Origin: Ephydatia muelleri
Lineage: Eukaryota; Porifera; Demospongiae; Spongillida; Spongillidae
Length of the DNA: 64,000 nt
Reading direction: 5' to 3'
Assembly: GCA_013339895.1 (NCBI GenBank)
Contig: JABACO010000001.1
Coordinates: forward strand, 5,265,929 to 5,329,928
The position numbers were made by a program, and so were the translations under genes. How positions within the stretch are numbered: the stretch's first letter is position 1; every line of letters begins with the position of its first letter. Positions 48,477 to 59,900 of the stretch are shown one piece after another. The notes beneath the pieces were generated by a model that saw only the letters and a list, made by a program, of their open reading frames with translations, was not told where the DNA came from and did not search any database.

Positions 48477-49902
48477 ATTGAATACTGACCTTAAGTCCCT
48501 TGAGTTGATGGTAGACCAGTATCCTCTGCCTAAGCCCAGTGATTTGTTTGCTGCTCTTTCAGGTGGCAAGTGGTTTACCAAACTGGATTTAGCTCAAGCC
48601 TATACACAGATGGAGCTTGATGAGGTATCTCGGCAATTTGTTGCCATTAACACACATCGTGGGCTTTACCGGTACACACGCTTACCATTTGGAATTGCTT
48701 CAGCTCCTGCAATTTTTCAACGAGCCATGGATACAATTCTTCAAGGAATGTCGGGGGTGTTATGCTACTTAGATGACACATTGATAGTAGGAAAGAACAA
48801 AGAGGAACATCTCGCTACCGTAGAGGAGGTGCTGAAGCGTTTACAGAATGAAGGGTTGAGAGTGAACAAAGAAAAATGTTGTTTTCTTACTACATCTGTG
48901 CAATATCTGGGTCACAGGATTGATGCCAATGGAATCCATGCTACTGGAGAGAAGTTAGACGCCGTTTTGATGGCCCCAGTACCCAGTAGTGTGCCTCAAC
49001 TTCGGTCATTTTTGGGGATGATAAATTATTACTCAAAATTCATTCCAAACCTGGCAACACTTCTTAATCCTCTTAATGAGCTGCTCAGAAAGGATGTTCA
49101 GTGGAAATGGACTGATCAGCGTGAGCAGGCATTTAAGCAAGCTAAACAGTGTCTGACATCACCCAATGTGTTAGTACATTATGATCCTACCTTACCCATT
49201 AAGTTGGCTGGAGATGCTTCTGCGTATGGCATTGGGGCTGTAATTTCTCACACACTGCCTGATGGAAGTGAACGGCCTATCGCTTTCGCATCACGAACTT
49301 TAAATGCTAGTGAACGGAACTATGCCCAGCTAGAAAAAGAGGCTCTCTCTCTCATATTTGGGGTTAAGAAGTTTCACGAGTACCTTTATGGGCGTCGGTT
49401 CACACTGCTTACAGATCATAAGCCTTTGACGACAATTCTAGGCCCAAAGACCGGTGTACCCCCATTGGCTGCAGCGCGGTTACAGAGATGGGCTCTTTTA
49501 TTATCAGCTTATGAGTATGATTTGGAATTAAGACCTACAGCACAGCATGCAAATGCTGATGGTTTGTCCAGGTTACCTCTCTCTATCATAGCCGATGCAG
49601 GGACAGCTACTTCAGACAGTGATGTTTTCAATGTAGGTCAGATCGAGGCTCTTCCAGTGACTGCCATGCAATTGCGAAAGGTTACTCGTCAAGATCCCAT
49701 TTTGAGCAAAGTGGTTACTTTTACAAGGAATGGTTGGCCAAGTATAGTTCCTGAGAACCTGAAACCTTATTGGACACGCAGGAATGAGCTGACAGTGGAG
49801 GGAGATTGCTTAATGTGGGGATTAGGGTTGTGGTGCCTGCTAAATTACAAGAGCATGTGCTACAGGAGTTACACAAAGAACACCCCGGAGCATCAAGAAT
49901 GA
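48477..49902 (+). pseudogene. pol: Gypsy reverse transcriptase (rest) and RNase H
   Basis: Resumes the reverse transcriptase after the insertion: KWFTKLDLAQAYTQ, RLPFGIASAPAIFQ, and the catalytic YLDD (about 48,763). RNase H follows with GDASAYGIGAV (about 49,210), the EKEALSLIFGVKKF block and TDHKPL (about 49,412). Copying of RNA into DNA and removal of the template are the roles of these domains. Near 49,818, in a run of G, the frame shifts, and the integrase zinc-binding part continues in another frame (WWPGL at about 49,925). Confidence 0.95.
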
Positions 49903-49945
49903 AGGCACTTGCAAGAAGTTATTTATGGTGGCCAGGGCTTGACAA

Positions 49946-51034
49946 ATGTTAGAAGAGAAAGCCAAGAGTTGCCTCAGTTGTCAAGAAGTGAAGAACAATC
50001 CTCCTGTGGCCCCACTCCATCCCTGGATTTGGCCTACCCAACCATGGAAGAGGGTGCATATTGACTTCGCAGGACCATTCAAGAGCCATATGTTCCTGGT
50101 CGTCATAGATGCACATTCAAAATGGCCTGAAGTGAAAATGATGCAATCCACAACATCACAAAGGACAATAGAAGTATTACGAGAGTTGTTCTCATCATAT
50201 GGCCTTCCAGAACAAGTAGTATCAGACAATGGACCACAATTTGTCTCTGCAGAGTTTGAAACATTCATGAGAAACAATGGTATCAAACATATCCAATGTG
50301 CTCCTTACCACCCTTCATCCAATGGATTGGCAGAAAGATTCATCCAAACATTCAAAAAGGCAATGTTGGCTGGAGACCGGAAAGGGTGTGACTTGAAGTA
50401 TCGGCTTTGTCAATTTCTGTTGAAATATCGCAGCTCTCCACACACGACTACTGATGTTGCTCCTTGTGAATTGTTTTTGAAACGATCAATGCGAACCCGG
50501 TTGGACATGCTGAAGCCAGACCTGCAACGGATGGTTTTAGATCAACAAGCTCATCAGAAACTAATTCATGATAAACATGCAAGAGGAAGAGAATTTGTGG
50601 TGGGTCAAAATGTAATGGTTCGGAATCTACTCAACGGTCCTAAGTGGGTTTCCGGAGTGATTTCAGAACGGAGAGGACCACTAACCTACCTGGTGGAGGT
50701 AGGACCCAACCAGTATTGGCGGCGACATGTTGACCACATAAGGGATAAGGGGGATTCTACCTTACGAGAGGGCACTGAAGAAGGGAAAAGCTTTGGAATA
50801 CCTGATGGACCAATTCAGGCAGACTCAGCAATGGATATTCCAGAGCAAGATACAAATGAACCCTATATGAATGACCAGTATCCTGGAAGAGTGACTGAAT
50901 ATCCAGCAGTGGAGAACACCGAGTTACCTGAACCAGTGACTGAACCTCCTGTAGTAAATGAACATCTACCTGCACCTGAAACTGGGATTCATCGATACCC
51001 TCAACGTCAACGTAGACCACCAGACCGCTATTGA
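49946..51034 (+). pseudogene. Gypsy integrase
   Basis: CLSCQ closes the HHCC zinc-binding domain whose His part lies upstream in a shifted frame. The catalytic triad is visible: D in VHIDFAGPF (about 50,060), D in SDNGPQF (about 50,223) and E in NGLAERF (about 50,322). The C-terminal part has the GPKWVSGVI...GPLTYLVEV segment typical of gypsy integrases, and then an acidic/Pro-rich tail. A second single-base shift near 49,945 separates it from the upstream frame. It stops at 51,034, 33 bp before the 3' LTR. Confidence 0.95.
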
Positions 51035-51067
51035 TGAACTGTAATCAGACATTTTAGTGTGAGGGAG

Positions 51068-51178
51068 TGTAGTATAGTTGTGTATATTCCTATGCGCATG
51101 CGCAGTGTGCGACTAGTATTGTGCAGTTCCTTAGGCCAGAGTTGTACGATTATGTGCTCCTGAACTTACTATATTATA
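51068..51178 (+). repeat. 3' LTR, 111 bp
   Basis: Same ends as the 5' LTR. It lacks 11 bp present there and differs by one base (TGTGCTCC against TGTCCTCC). The preceding GTGAGGGAG is the likely polypurine tract. Confidence 0.9.
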
Positions 51179-51183
51179 AACCG

Positions 51184-51928
51184 GTTAACCGACGGTTAAC
51201 CGATCGCGAGAATTAAATAACCACCTCAACCGGTTCTATTTCAGCTAAATAACCGCTTCAACCGGTTGTTAAAATATTAAGCAACCACAACCGACCGGTT
51301 GATATTTTATTGAGGAGTTGCGCAAGTGGCGTCACGTCCGTCTTATATCTACCAATAATGCTGGGCGCGAGAAAACAATAAGCGGACGAAAGCGAACAAT
51401 GGAGAGATTCATCTGATACTTACAGTAACTTTATTATGTTTGGAACAGTGTCCAGTAAAATCACCCCTATGATACTAGCAAATTTTACAGGACAAGCAAA
51501 ATAAAAGTAAAGCTCGAATTGAAATGTATGGCTAATTATACAATCAGTACCCTATAACTTTATGATGGATAGCCCATGCGTAAGGACCATATGCTAGAAA
51601 CTCTTTGGAGTTCACGGAAAATTTGAAAACTTGAAAAACGATCCAGAAGGGTGACTTTGCTGGACGCTAGCAACAAGGCGACATTCTTAGGGGTACGCCG
51701 CGGACCATCTTTTTTGCCATGTGGCACAGCCCGAGGTTGTGCTGGTTTAACTTTTGGTCCCATCGATCATGCATAAATAATCGATAATTAATTGTTAAAC
51801 CGGCAATAACCGGTTGTTTTAAAACGAACAACCTCAACCGACCGGTTCATCACCTTAACCGACCGGTTTTTAAAATTTAATAACCTCTTACAACCGGTTT
51901 TTTCTAAACTAACAGGTTTCATGCCTTA
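51184..51928. mobile_element. Main body of the hAT-like element with AACCGGTT subterminal repeats
   Basis: AACCGGTT/ACCGACCGGT motifs cluster at 51,179-51,300 and 51,795-51,900 and are absent from the middle (51,310-51,780). There is no intact gene. Position 51,928 is the outer end, followed by the 8-bp duplication at 51,929-51,936. Confidence 0.8.
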
Positions 51929-52134
51929 GCTAGAGGACAACTACATGTATTATATTTGATCTCATCTGTGTTATTAAATGCAATGAAATGATACACAACG
52001 TTATAGTTCAGCTATTTTTTTTGAACTACATTCACAACAAGCACTTTCGTAAAAGATCTCAAACCACTTCTCATTTCACCGTGGAATTTCTCATTCGCCT
52101 TTTTTTTTAAATCTGCTCGTAATGCTTAAAAGAT

Positions 52135-52214
52135 CTTGAAAATTATTATCTTTATTGCTTACATTCACCAGAATCTGGTGAATGTAAGCAATTATAAAGA
52201 TAACAATTTTCAAG
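52135..52214. repeat. 80-bp hairpin
   Basis: An imperfect inverted repeat from CTTGAAAATTATTATC to its complement, meeting at CACCAGAATCTGGTG. Further matching pieces outside (AAATCTGC near 52,109 and GCAGATTT near 52,220) suggest a slightly larger element. Confidence 0.8.
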
Positions 52215-52229
52215 AATTGCAGATTTTGC

Positions 52230-54465
52230 GCGTACTGTAAGTGTTCCATCTTCATCTTTGCTAATACACTGTGGTGGACCATTTCTCAATTGCTATGTAA
52301 TCTTATAGGGTAATCAACTTGACACCTATCTCGTACACAATATCCCAGTGTGATGGGAAGAATCTCTCTGAGAAATCTTCCTTGTAATATAGCTTCCCAA
52401 TCCAATACATGGCTATCTCTAAAAATATACCTAAAAACGTCTTATCTAAATTTTATGCTGAATTTACATTTTCGGGTTGCACCTGACTTCAAAGTAGCAT
52501 TCAAACCACTTACCAAGTTCGAAACACCGTCCATAACAATTCTAATGCTGGGTTGCGGATTGAAAAAGCTCCTTAAAAAAGGGACAATGCAATCGTAAGG
52601 GCGATTTACATGTACACGTATACCTGTCTCAAGAACACATGACGATTCTTCTTTGTTGTATCCTTCACAAAATACTAAATATTCGGCATGCCTCTACAGT
52701 TATACGTGAGAACATCATACAGTATTAACTATTAGTAGAATCAACGAAAGCGCACCTTCATTTTCCTGGTCGTTATAGGTAGCTCGTTATATAAGTCATG
52801 TATTCATGTGTTCATGTGTTTGTGTGTGTGTGAGAGTGTTTGTGTGTGTGGGGAGGGTTCTGTATTCATACATTTGCTCACCGAGACCAGATAGATAGGG
52901 CTCGAACAAATTCTGGCAATAGCCATTATAGCCTAACGTACTAGCATTGAACAAAAACCACACTCTATTGGGTCTCGACTCTGGACCTAAATTTGATCGT
53001 GCGCAGGCTCATGCATCTCAACGAGCGCTGATGAAATATACACGAATCTGTACTGCGCTTAGTACCAGCATGATCAATGCAAATCCAACGTAATTCTGCA
53101 TCTTATCTTCAGGTCATTAATGCACATTTTAGATGCATTAAGAAGTAACAAGCGGGCACAGGCCTTCGTGCCTCTTAGAAAGATGCTCTTTAGCTGTTGC
53201 AGCAGCAGCGTCGATACCAGCATATCGCTCGCGTGTAGCACTTGAAATCTGCATCAATGTTTGGGCAGGAGCCTTCGCACGTTACTTCCTGTTCCTTACG
53301 GCATCAGCTTCAGTGCATCGAGAATGTGAGCCTTGAGACTGCCGTCTTCCTTAGCAGTGGTTTCTGAAGCAGAATTACGGACTCTAGCTGCATGATGAGG
53401 ATTAACGCGCTGTGGACTAGGTTAGTAGGCTCCGATTCACTTTCTTTCCTTCTTGGTCGGGGATCGACCACGTGTATGGGGTTGGCACATGCAACATTTC
53501 ACGCTGGGTACTGCAAATTTCTTAAAATTTCAATCAGGTCATCAATGCCAGTGAAATTGTCACAACTATTATTCAACTAGAGATTTCAGAATGAGAATCT
53601 GGAATTTCTGATAATTCAAGTTAGGAATAACATGTTTTTCAACGAATAAGTTCTGAATTTAGCAGTGAATGACATGCCATTGTTATAAATATATTTCCCT
53701 TTAAAACTGACGTTTCATGTCAGAAATCGCTACTAAACTAATATTTCAGATTTTTTTGCATCTTGAATTATCCTGTTCCATTTCAAGCATTATTACTCTG
53801 CAATGATGGGGAAAAAAGCAGAAATATTAATAATTTTATGAGATGAGAGTCCAGCTGCATGAGATTCATATAAACCTTGAACTTGTTGTCTAATTATAAG
53901 CAAATATCTCTGAAATGTCACAAAACATATTACATGTCATGGAGCTTAGCCTCGCTCCCAGATCTAATACGTCACAACAGCCATAATAAGTTTTCTTTTA
54001 TATTGACTTCAAGCTGAAAATTGGAGCAATTAATTTCAGGACATTGCAGGTTGATAATGATATTTGAACTATAAATACGGGAATCATTTATAAGATGATA
54101 ATGATCTGTAATTACAAAATGATACTTCAATAAATCTGAAAACTCAAGATTGCATCCATCTTCTCTCTATGTATTCAAGTTATCCACCAATTTCTAATCA
54201 TTTCTATTGTTTCAAATGGGGATCAGGCAACACAAGAATATTTCACCATTATAAGAATCATAAGTTTATTGCATGTGACTTTCGTTCAGAAATGTTTTAC
54301 TACACAATGGTGCTGGAGCACGCCACAAACTTAACTAGCAAATACGAGTAATTGTTAAAACCAAATACTTCAGATGATGTGTAAAAGACATAGATAGTAT
54401 TTAATCCCAATATTGCATACCACGAATTTCAGATTATAATTCCGAAATGTCACGATGGGAATCCA
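52230..54465. other. Non-coding or decayed stretch
   Basis: No intact gene. On the minus strand near 53,390-53,160 short frames such as SETTAKEDGSLKAHILDALK look protein-like but are broken at once. A TG-rich microsatellite lies at about 52,805-52,850. The rest is AT-rich. Confidence 0.4.
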
Positions 54466-54529
54466 ACTACCGTTGGACACCGGAGTAGAATGCTAGCTGC
54501 CTAAAATCACAATAAGCACACTTTACCCG

Positions 54530-54616
<87 letters not shown>
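54530..54616. repeat. Poly-C tract, 87 bp, with one A
   Basis: The longest homopolymer here, interrupted only at 54,579. Gly-rich open frames on the other strand are artefacts. Confidence 0.95.
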
Positions 54617-54618
<2 letters not shown>

Positions 54619-54665
54619 GAAAAACCTTGCCACTTTTGCACATAAACATGCCCACAGCAGGGAGA

Positions 54666-54733
54666 TAGATCATACAAAGTCAGGACAGTCACACCAGCCA
54701 GCTCTGAGATGCACCCTGACTTTGTATGATCTA
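54666..54733. repeat. Perfect 19-bp-stem hairpin
   Basis: The arms TAGATCATACAAAGTCAGG and its exact complement flank a 30-bp loop. It lies between the poly-C tract and the foldback element. Confidence 0.85.
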
Positions 54734-54740
54734 TTTTCAT

Positions 54741-55423
54741 GTGGAACGTTCCACGAGATTTTGACCATTGTAAATTTATGTATCGAATGCAATTCAAATC
54801 CGACGTTTACATAAATTCCGACTATAGACTCGATCTTATTTGCAGCACATCATGCCACACCATTTCTGTATGTGAAAATATATTTCAGTGTACGTTATGA
54901 GGTCCATTGCCCCATGCATGGGGTTGCTAAACCGCTTCATCTTCATGTCCTCTAGCTTCAAACTCTGCGTATACGTAGAGAGGTCCTGTCGCTATTGGCT
55001 TGCTCTGTTTGTGAATTTTCCTTACTAAGATACCGCTGTGCATTTTTTCGGTCGTTTTGTGCCAATAATTTTGGCAAACCGCTTCCATTTCAATGTGTCA
55101 TTGACGCGAATCCAGCTGACTTTGCCCAGCTGTATCTCTATAATGAATAAAGTAATTAACGAACAGAAGATATCAATATTTAGCAACAGGACCCCTCTAA
55201 GTGCACACCGAATCTGAAGTCATTTGGGTACCCCGGGGTATCGAACCTCGTGATGTCGGCGCCGTGCTTGTTGGGCAAGACACTGAACTGTTTCCACATA
55301 GAGCAATAATGGTGCAGAATAAAGCGTGGAAATAGGATAAACTTTGCGGATGATATAGCGATTTAAATTGTATGCACTGTATCTACAAATTTACAAAGAT
55401 CAAAATCTCGTTGAATATTCCAC
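54741..55423. mobile_element. Diverged foldback element related to 29,721-30,465
   Basis: Ends GTGGAACGTTCCACGAGATT and the complement of GTGGAATATTCAACGAGATT. Internal blocks match the other element in the same order: CACACCATT-CTGTATGTGAAA / ATATGTGAAA, CAGTGT, ACCGCTTCATCTTC, and GATTTAAATTGTATG near the right end. The arms are far more diverged here, so this copy is older. Confidence 0.7.
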
Positions 55424-55479
55424 GTACTTTTATACGAAACCCGAATGGCTAATATCGCTAATATCTTCCGAAAGACTAC

Positions 55480-55655
55480 TTCCTATAATCAACAATTCAC
55501 ATGCACACAGTGCACTGTCACAAAAGCGATTCTCCGCAATCACCACCACCAATTCTTTCTCCCTTTCTTCCATCCTTAATCCTAAAGTGGGGATCCCGCA
55601 CTCTAGTTTTCATTCCTAGACGAACCTCCACATATTCAACACAATAATGATTCAT
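55480..55655 (+). repeat. Dispersed repeat shared with 24,651-24,830
   Basis: Same ordered blocks as the partner, lying just beyond the foldback element. Together with the partner's position beside a MITE relic, this suggests it is the outer part of a larger composite element. Confidence 0.5.
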
Positions 55656-56757
55656 CCGTTCGAATAGCAACTTAGCATTACTCGGAAAAATCGATTAGTG
55701 AATTTTATTTATTCGAAATAACCGGTTTATGTTTCTCCATTCGAAGGTACTTAGGTATTCCTCGTCAGCATCGACAATTCGCCCATTATTCGAATACCTA
55801 TTTTTACCGATATCGGGCTATGATTTTCAATTGAGCATTTCATAATTAGAGTTATATAACATACGTCACTGTTGTTTTTACTATTTATACATACATACAA
55901 TGTGGGGACGACATCGGAAGCAATAAATATAATACAAAATATTTAATGTGCATCAATTGGGGATGCAAAATATACAGCGTGTACTAGCTCAAAGCTTTTA
56001 TCGTCGTCTTCAAGTAATTACGTCCATTAGTATATGCCACGAGTTGTGTTTATATGTAGTAGCAATAAAGTTATGTACCAGTACTAGTATTGCATTGTTA
56101 ATTTTATTGTACAGTGGTACGAAGTGAACATATCTGAGTATTCGCTAGCGAGTGAAATAGAATGACTGACTTATCACCCACTTCAAGTAAGTATGCGCGC
56201 TCTGTTTGAGTATGTATAGGAATGAGAGAGTATTACGCAATCGTACTAATGGGAAGTTTCATATGCATTTAGCGAGAACGTGAATGGAGGTTTGTGGGAT
56301 GATTGTAAGTGGAGTACGTGATTGTGGTGAGTTTATAATGGTGATGTCTGGTCTCAGTGATTAGTGTTGGATGGTTAGGTTTACATTACTATTGATATGT
56401 GCACGTGCATGGTAAAGACATACAATTTATTAAACTCTATTTGGCAAACACATGCTACTGTAAACCTTTGTGTCTCTGTGTTTTAAACTGACATGCATAG
56501 CTCTAGTTTGGGTGCAAGACCAGGTGGATTTCTGTGCAGACATACATAATCTTCTCAGTGTGCACTCCACAAGCACCATAACCTGAATAACCTAGGTATT
56601 CGGCATAATATTTGGCAAAACCTTTTCGATTTTGTTTTTAAACTATTCAGAAAAATTGATTTTCAGGTAAACTATAACCTGAAAAATCGATCACTGTTTT
56701 AAATGTATTCGGAAAAACCGATTTTCAATATGCAGGGGAGGTTACACACCCTAGCAG
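55640..56757. mobile_element. Possible hAT-like element with ATTCGG/CCGAAT subterminal repeats
   Basis: ATTCGGAAAAACCGATT-like motifs in both orientations cluster at 55,665-55,810 and 56,595-56,735. The right end reads GGGGAGGTTACACACCCTAG. No convincing left terminus or target duplication is found. Confidence 0.35.
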
Positions 56758-56987
56758 TGACTGTATTGCCACTTCAACGTGTTCTTATGGATGCATGTAT
56801 AAGCACTGTACAGGTATATCAACTATAATATCATACATTCAGGTACATGTGCAACTAACTGAGTCTAGTCACTGCTAAAATACATAGTAACTAAGAGCCA
56901 CTAGCTCAACTGGGTCAGTATTATTAACACTGCTGGGCACACCTATCATCTACATTTATCAAAATTAAACCATTCAAAGAAGTATCT

Positions 56988-59900
56988 TTAATGCCTTGCA
57001 ACACGCCTCATTTCTTCAAGAAGGGCTTCCTGGTTTCTTAAAACGCTTTGAAGCTTCATTTGCAGCAGTGAAATATCAGTCTTTGAGGCAGCTTCTTCTT
57101 TCTCGCCCCTTTGTTTGTACAATTTCCATTCCCCTTGCTGTGACCAGTAGTCACGTACCTGAAGGTCACTGCTCTCAGTATAGCCACCAACACTCTTATA
57201 TCGGTCGAAGTCTTTTTTGAGCCATGGAAAGGCATTGTCCGTTAACAGAATATAGTTGACCTATATGAAATGTACATGCATACAATATACATGCACGTGT
57301 GTGCAAGTGCAGTTGTGTGTAACAGATAGTAAAAGCAAAGGTAATTAAAAAATCCAGGCAAATAGCAGTATGTATACAGCTATACAAGTGTTCGATTGCG
57401 TGCGTGCTTTTTGTCAATTGAACAGCTTTTCTTAGTTGTGTAACATGCACAAAGTGATGTAACTGTAATTCAAAAGGCAATAACAATGTTTTGTACTAAA
57501 TACAATACAATCTGCCTTCCTGCATATATTGCACTTTCTCATTCCTATGTTGTAATGAATTTGGTTACACGTCCCAAGTGGGTACCAAATAATCGTGATC
57601 ATGCTGGTCTAGTCCTGTGTCATATGCACAATGCAATGTTGTTTCATACTTGATTAGCAATGCTGATCAGCTTTGCTTTTTTCAATGCGTCAATTGCATC
57701 ACTTGTGCTTAAACCAATCTGTATATAGGTCAAAACAACGTCATACAATGTGCTTTTGAATAATGTACACACCATTCTGAATGCTCTTGAACTTACCAGC
57801 ATATTAGTAAACAGGACCACTATAACGACGTAAAAAATGATGAAAATAATGATGCCCATGGCAGGATAGGCGATTGGAGTGCCAACAAATATTGAATCAA
57901 ACCCCGTCGTGCCAAAGTAAGTACTGGCCAGAGCCCACCACGGGGTGGAAAAGGCTAGTGGGCTATCATCCTATACAAAACAGTTGTGTGTGGTCGGGAG
58001 GGGGGGGGGGAGGGGGGAAATTATAAATGTAAAATTAATGTTAGTGTATAAGATTACCTCTTTAGCCACATAGAGCATGTAGAATGAAAAACCAAATGAG
58101 GCCATCAATAGTATAGGCAGGTAAACCAGCTTCAAATACCTCTTGCATATATTTAACAGTAGAGTGATGTGGCCACCGATATTATAAAACGGATAGTCTT
58201 TTAATACCAGAATGAAGTTGCACCATGAGCACGTGACCACGGCAGCTCCCAGCTGCCATATCCCTTCAGATGCACACCAACAACGATTAGTGCTGGCAGC
58301 AAACTGTGCGGAAACGAACACAATTGCACCGACAAAAACAAATAACTGCAAATAGTTTTGCCACTCCAGGAAATAGTAAACACGCAACTGGTGCATTTTG
58401 CAGTACAAATGAATCATTGCATGCATATGATACAAATTATATTAGCTAATGAAGTAAAACCACACACAGAAAAGCTTATTTTCTTCTTGCATTAAAAATA
58501 GACAATTACATTACCTGGCGGTTTGTATTGGGGTCAACGCTTTTGGAAATCAGAAATTCCAATGCAATGGTGTTTCCTCTAGCACAGGCTAGATAAAGAG
58601 CTTCCCTTCTATGTTCCAAACAACATTCTTCATTCACAATTGATCTTACATCCGGCAGGCTCACTTTTGTTCTGTGCTTATTCTATCATAGTAGGTATCT
58701 CTGATAGAAGTGAATCCCAACCAGCATGCTTCCAGAAGCCCATCAATACGGTTTTATGCCACGTGCTCCACACACAATGAGTCAAGCAAAATTACTATTC
58801 TGCAAAATAAATAACATTTTGTTATTACATTTCCACACAAAGCATTTGCTCACGAACTCCAAATCTCCACTGCTAATTGCACAAGAAATAAGCTCTTTGG
58901 TTGGGTCCACACCAAATTTGCGTGCAATTGCCTAATAAACATGAACTGCTCTAAAATCAGACCATAATGATGCACACCCGTTCACCTGTATAGCTCTTCT
59001 GTAGCCACATTCAATAGCTATGATTAAAGCACACTCCAATAGATCGACTTTATTCAGATTGAACACTTCGAATGGATCGTCGACTACATTTGATGTTAAT
59101 CCCTATGTAAGCAATAAATGGAAAGCAAATTTCAATTTGCTACTAAAGCATTCAAACTTAATGTTTGCCTTGAGTTGTTCGAGAATGAAACTTTCTGGCT
59201 CCTGAGATGTGGTCTGGGTGGCTTTTGACAGTCTCAATGTGTCCACCATAAGCTGTTATGTGCTTAACAAGCTTACCTAGGTTCGAGGTTGAAAGAACGC
59301 TAAAAAGCCAAGATAGGTAGTCTGGCTTGCCACTTTGCAGTAGTCCCACAGATAGGAAGGAAGGCCTTTGCTATTTGACTCTAAAAAATCTGCACCGATG
59401 CGAATCAGGAACTTGGCATTTTTTGTTTGCCTTAACGTAAAAGCCATGTAACAAATTTGGTATGGGTAGCTTCCTCCGCAAGTGGCTAAATGCAAATCTG
59501 GAAACAGCTCGTAATCACGATCTCTCAATGTATTAGGTACTTTATCAAGAATGTTTGCACAGTACATCTGTACAAAACGTTCAACTGCATCTTCATCCAG
59601 CTGATCATAGCATGTGCACTGTTCAGGTACATTATGTTGCCGACAGCAGTCTCTCATCTTGAAATGATCGTGGCAACAGTCTGCAATCACATCATTGTGA
59701 TTGTGTTCTTTCGCATCACTATGCCAACAGTCAGTACAGTTAGAACGCACATGGTTTGGAGTGTGACCCGAGTATTGCCTGGTGGTGGTCGTAGCAGCAG
59801 GACAACATTTTGGTATGGCAATGAGCCATGACTTGAAACAATGGACTTCCTGTTTCATCATTACATTTTAGGACACCTATGAACAAAGTATCAAATGTCG

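Larger units (their letters stand above)
34414..51178 (+). mobile_element. Ty3/gypsy LTR retrotransposon, split by a 12.48-kb insertion (middle level)
   Basis: Flanked by the 5-bp target duplication AACCG (34,409-34,413 and 51,179-51,183). Without the insertion the element is about 4.3 kb: LTR, primer-binding-like CTGGCGACGAGGGTGGG (from 34,536), gag, protease, reverse transcriptase, RNase H, integrase, a short GAGGGAG polypurine stretch, LTR. The integrase lies after RNase H, the Ty3/gypsy order. No env-like frame is seen. It carries one stop, several single-base frameshifts and the large insertion, so it is inactive, yet the LTRs differ by one substitution and one 11-bp indel, so it is young. 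Confidence 0.95.
34374..51928. mobile_element. hAT-like non-autonomous element (outer level of the nest)
   Basis: Its own DNA is 34,374-34,413 plus 51,184-51,928, about 785 bp. Terminal inverted repeats: the left end reads TAAGGCTTGTAGCCGGTT, and the complement of the right end reads TAAGGCATGAAACCTGTT (14 of 18 match). The 8-bp target duplication GCTAGAGG is typical of hAT elements. The interior of the right part carries many subterminal AACCGGTT/ACCGACCGGT motifs near both of its ends, as in hAT elements, where such repeats bind transposase. It has no transposase gene. The gypsy element inserted 40 bp from its left end. Confidence 0.85.

Noticed and set aside
54467..54797. Gly-rich open frames
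   Set aside because: Translation of the poly-C/poly-G tract.
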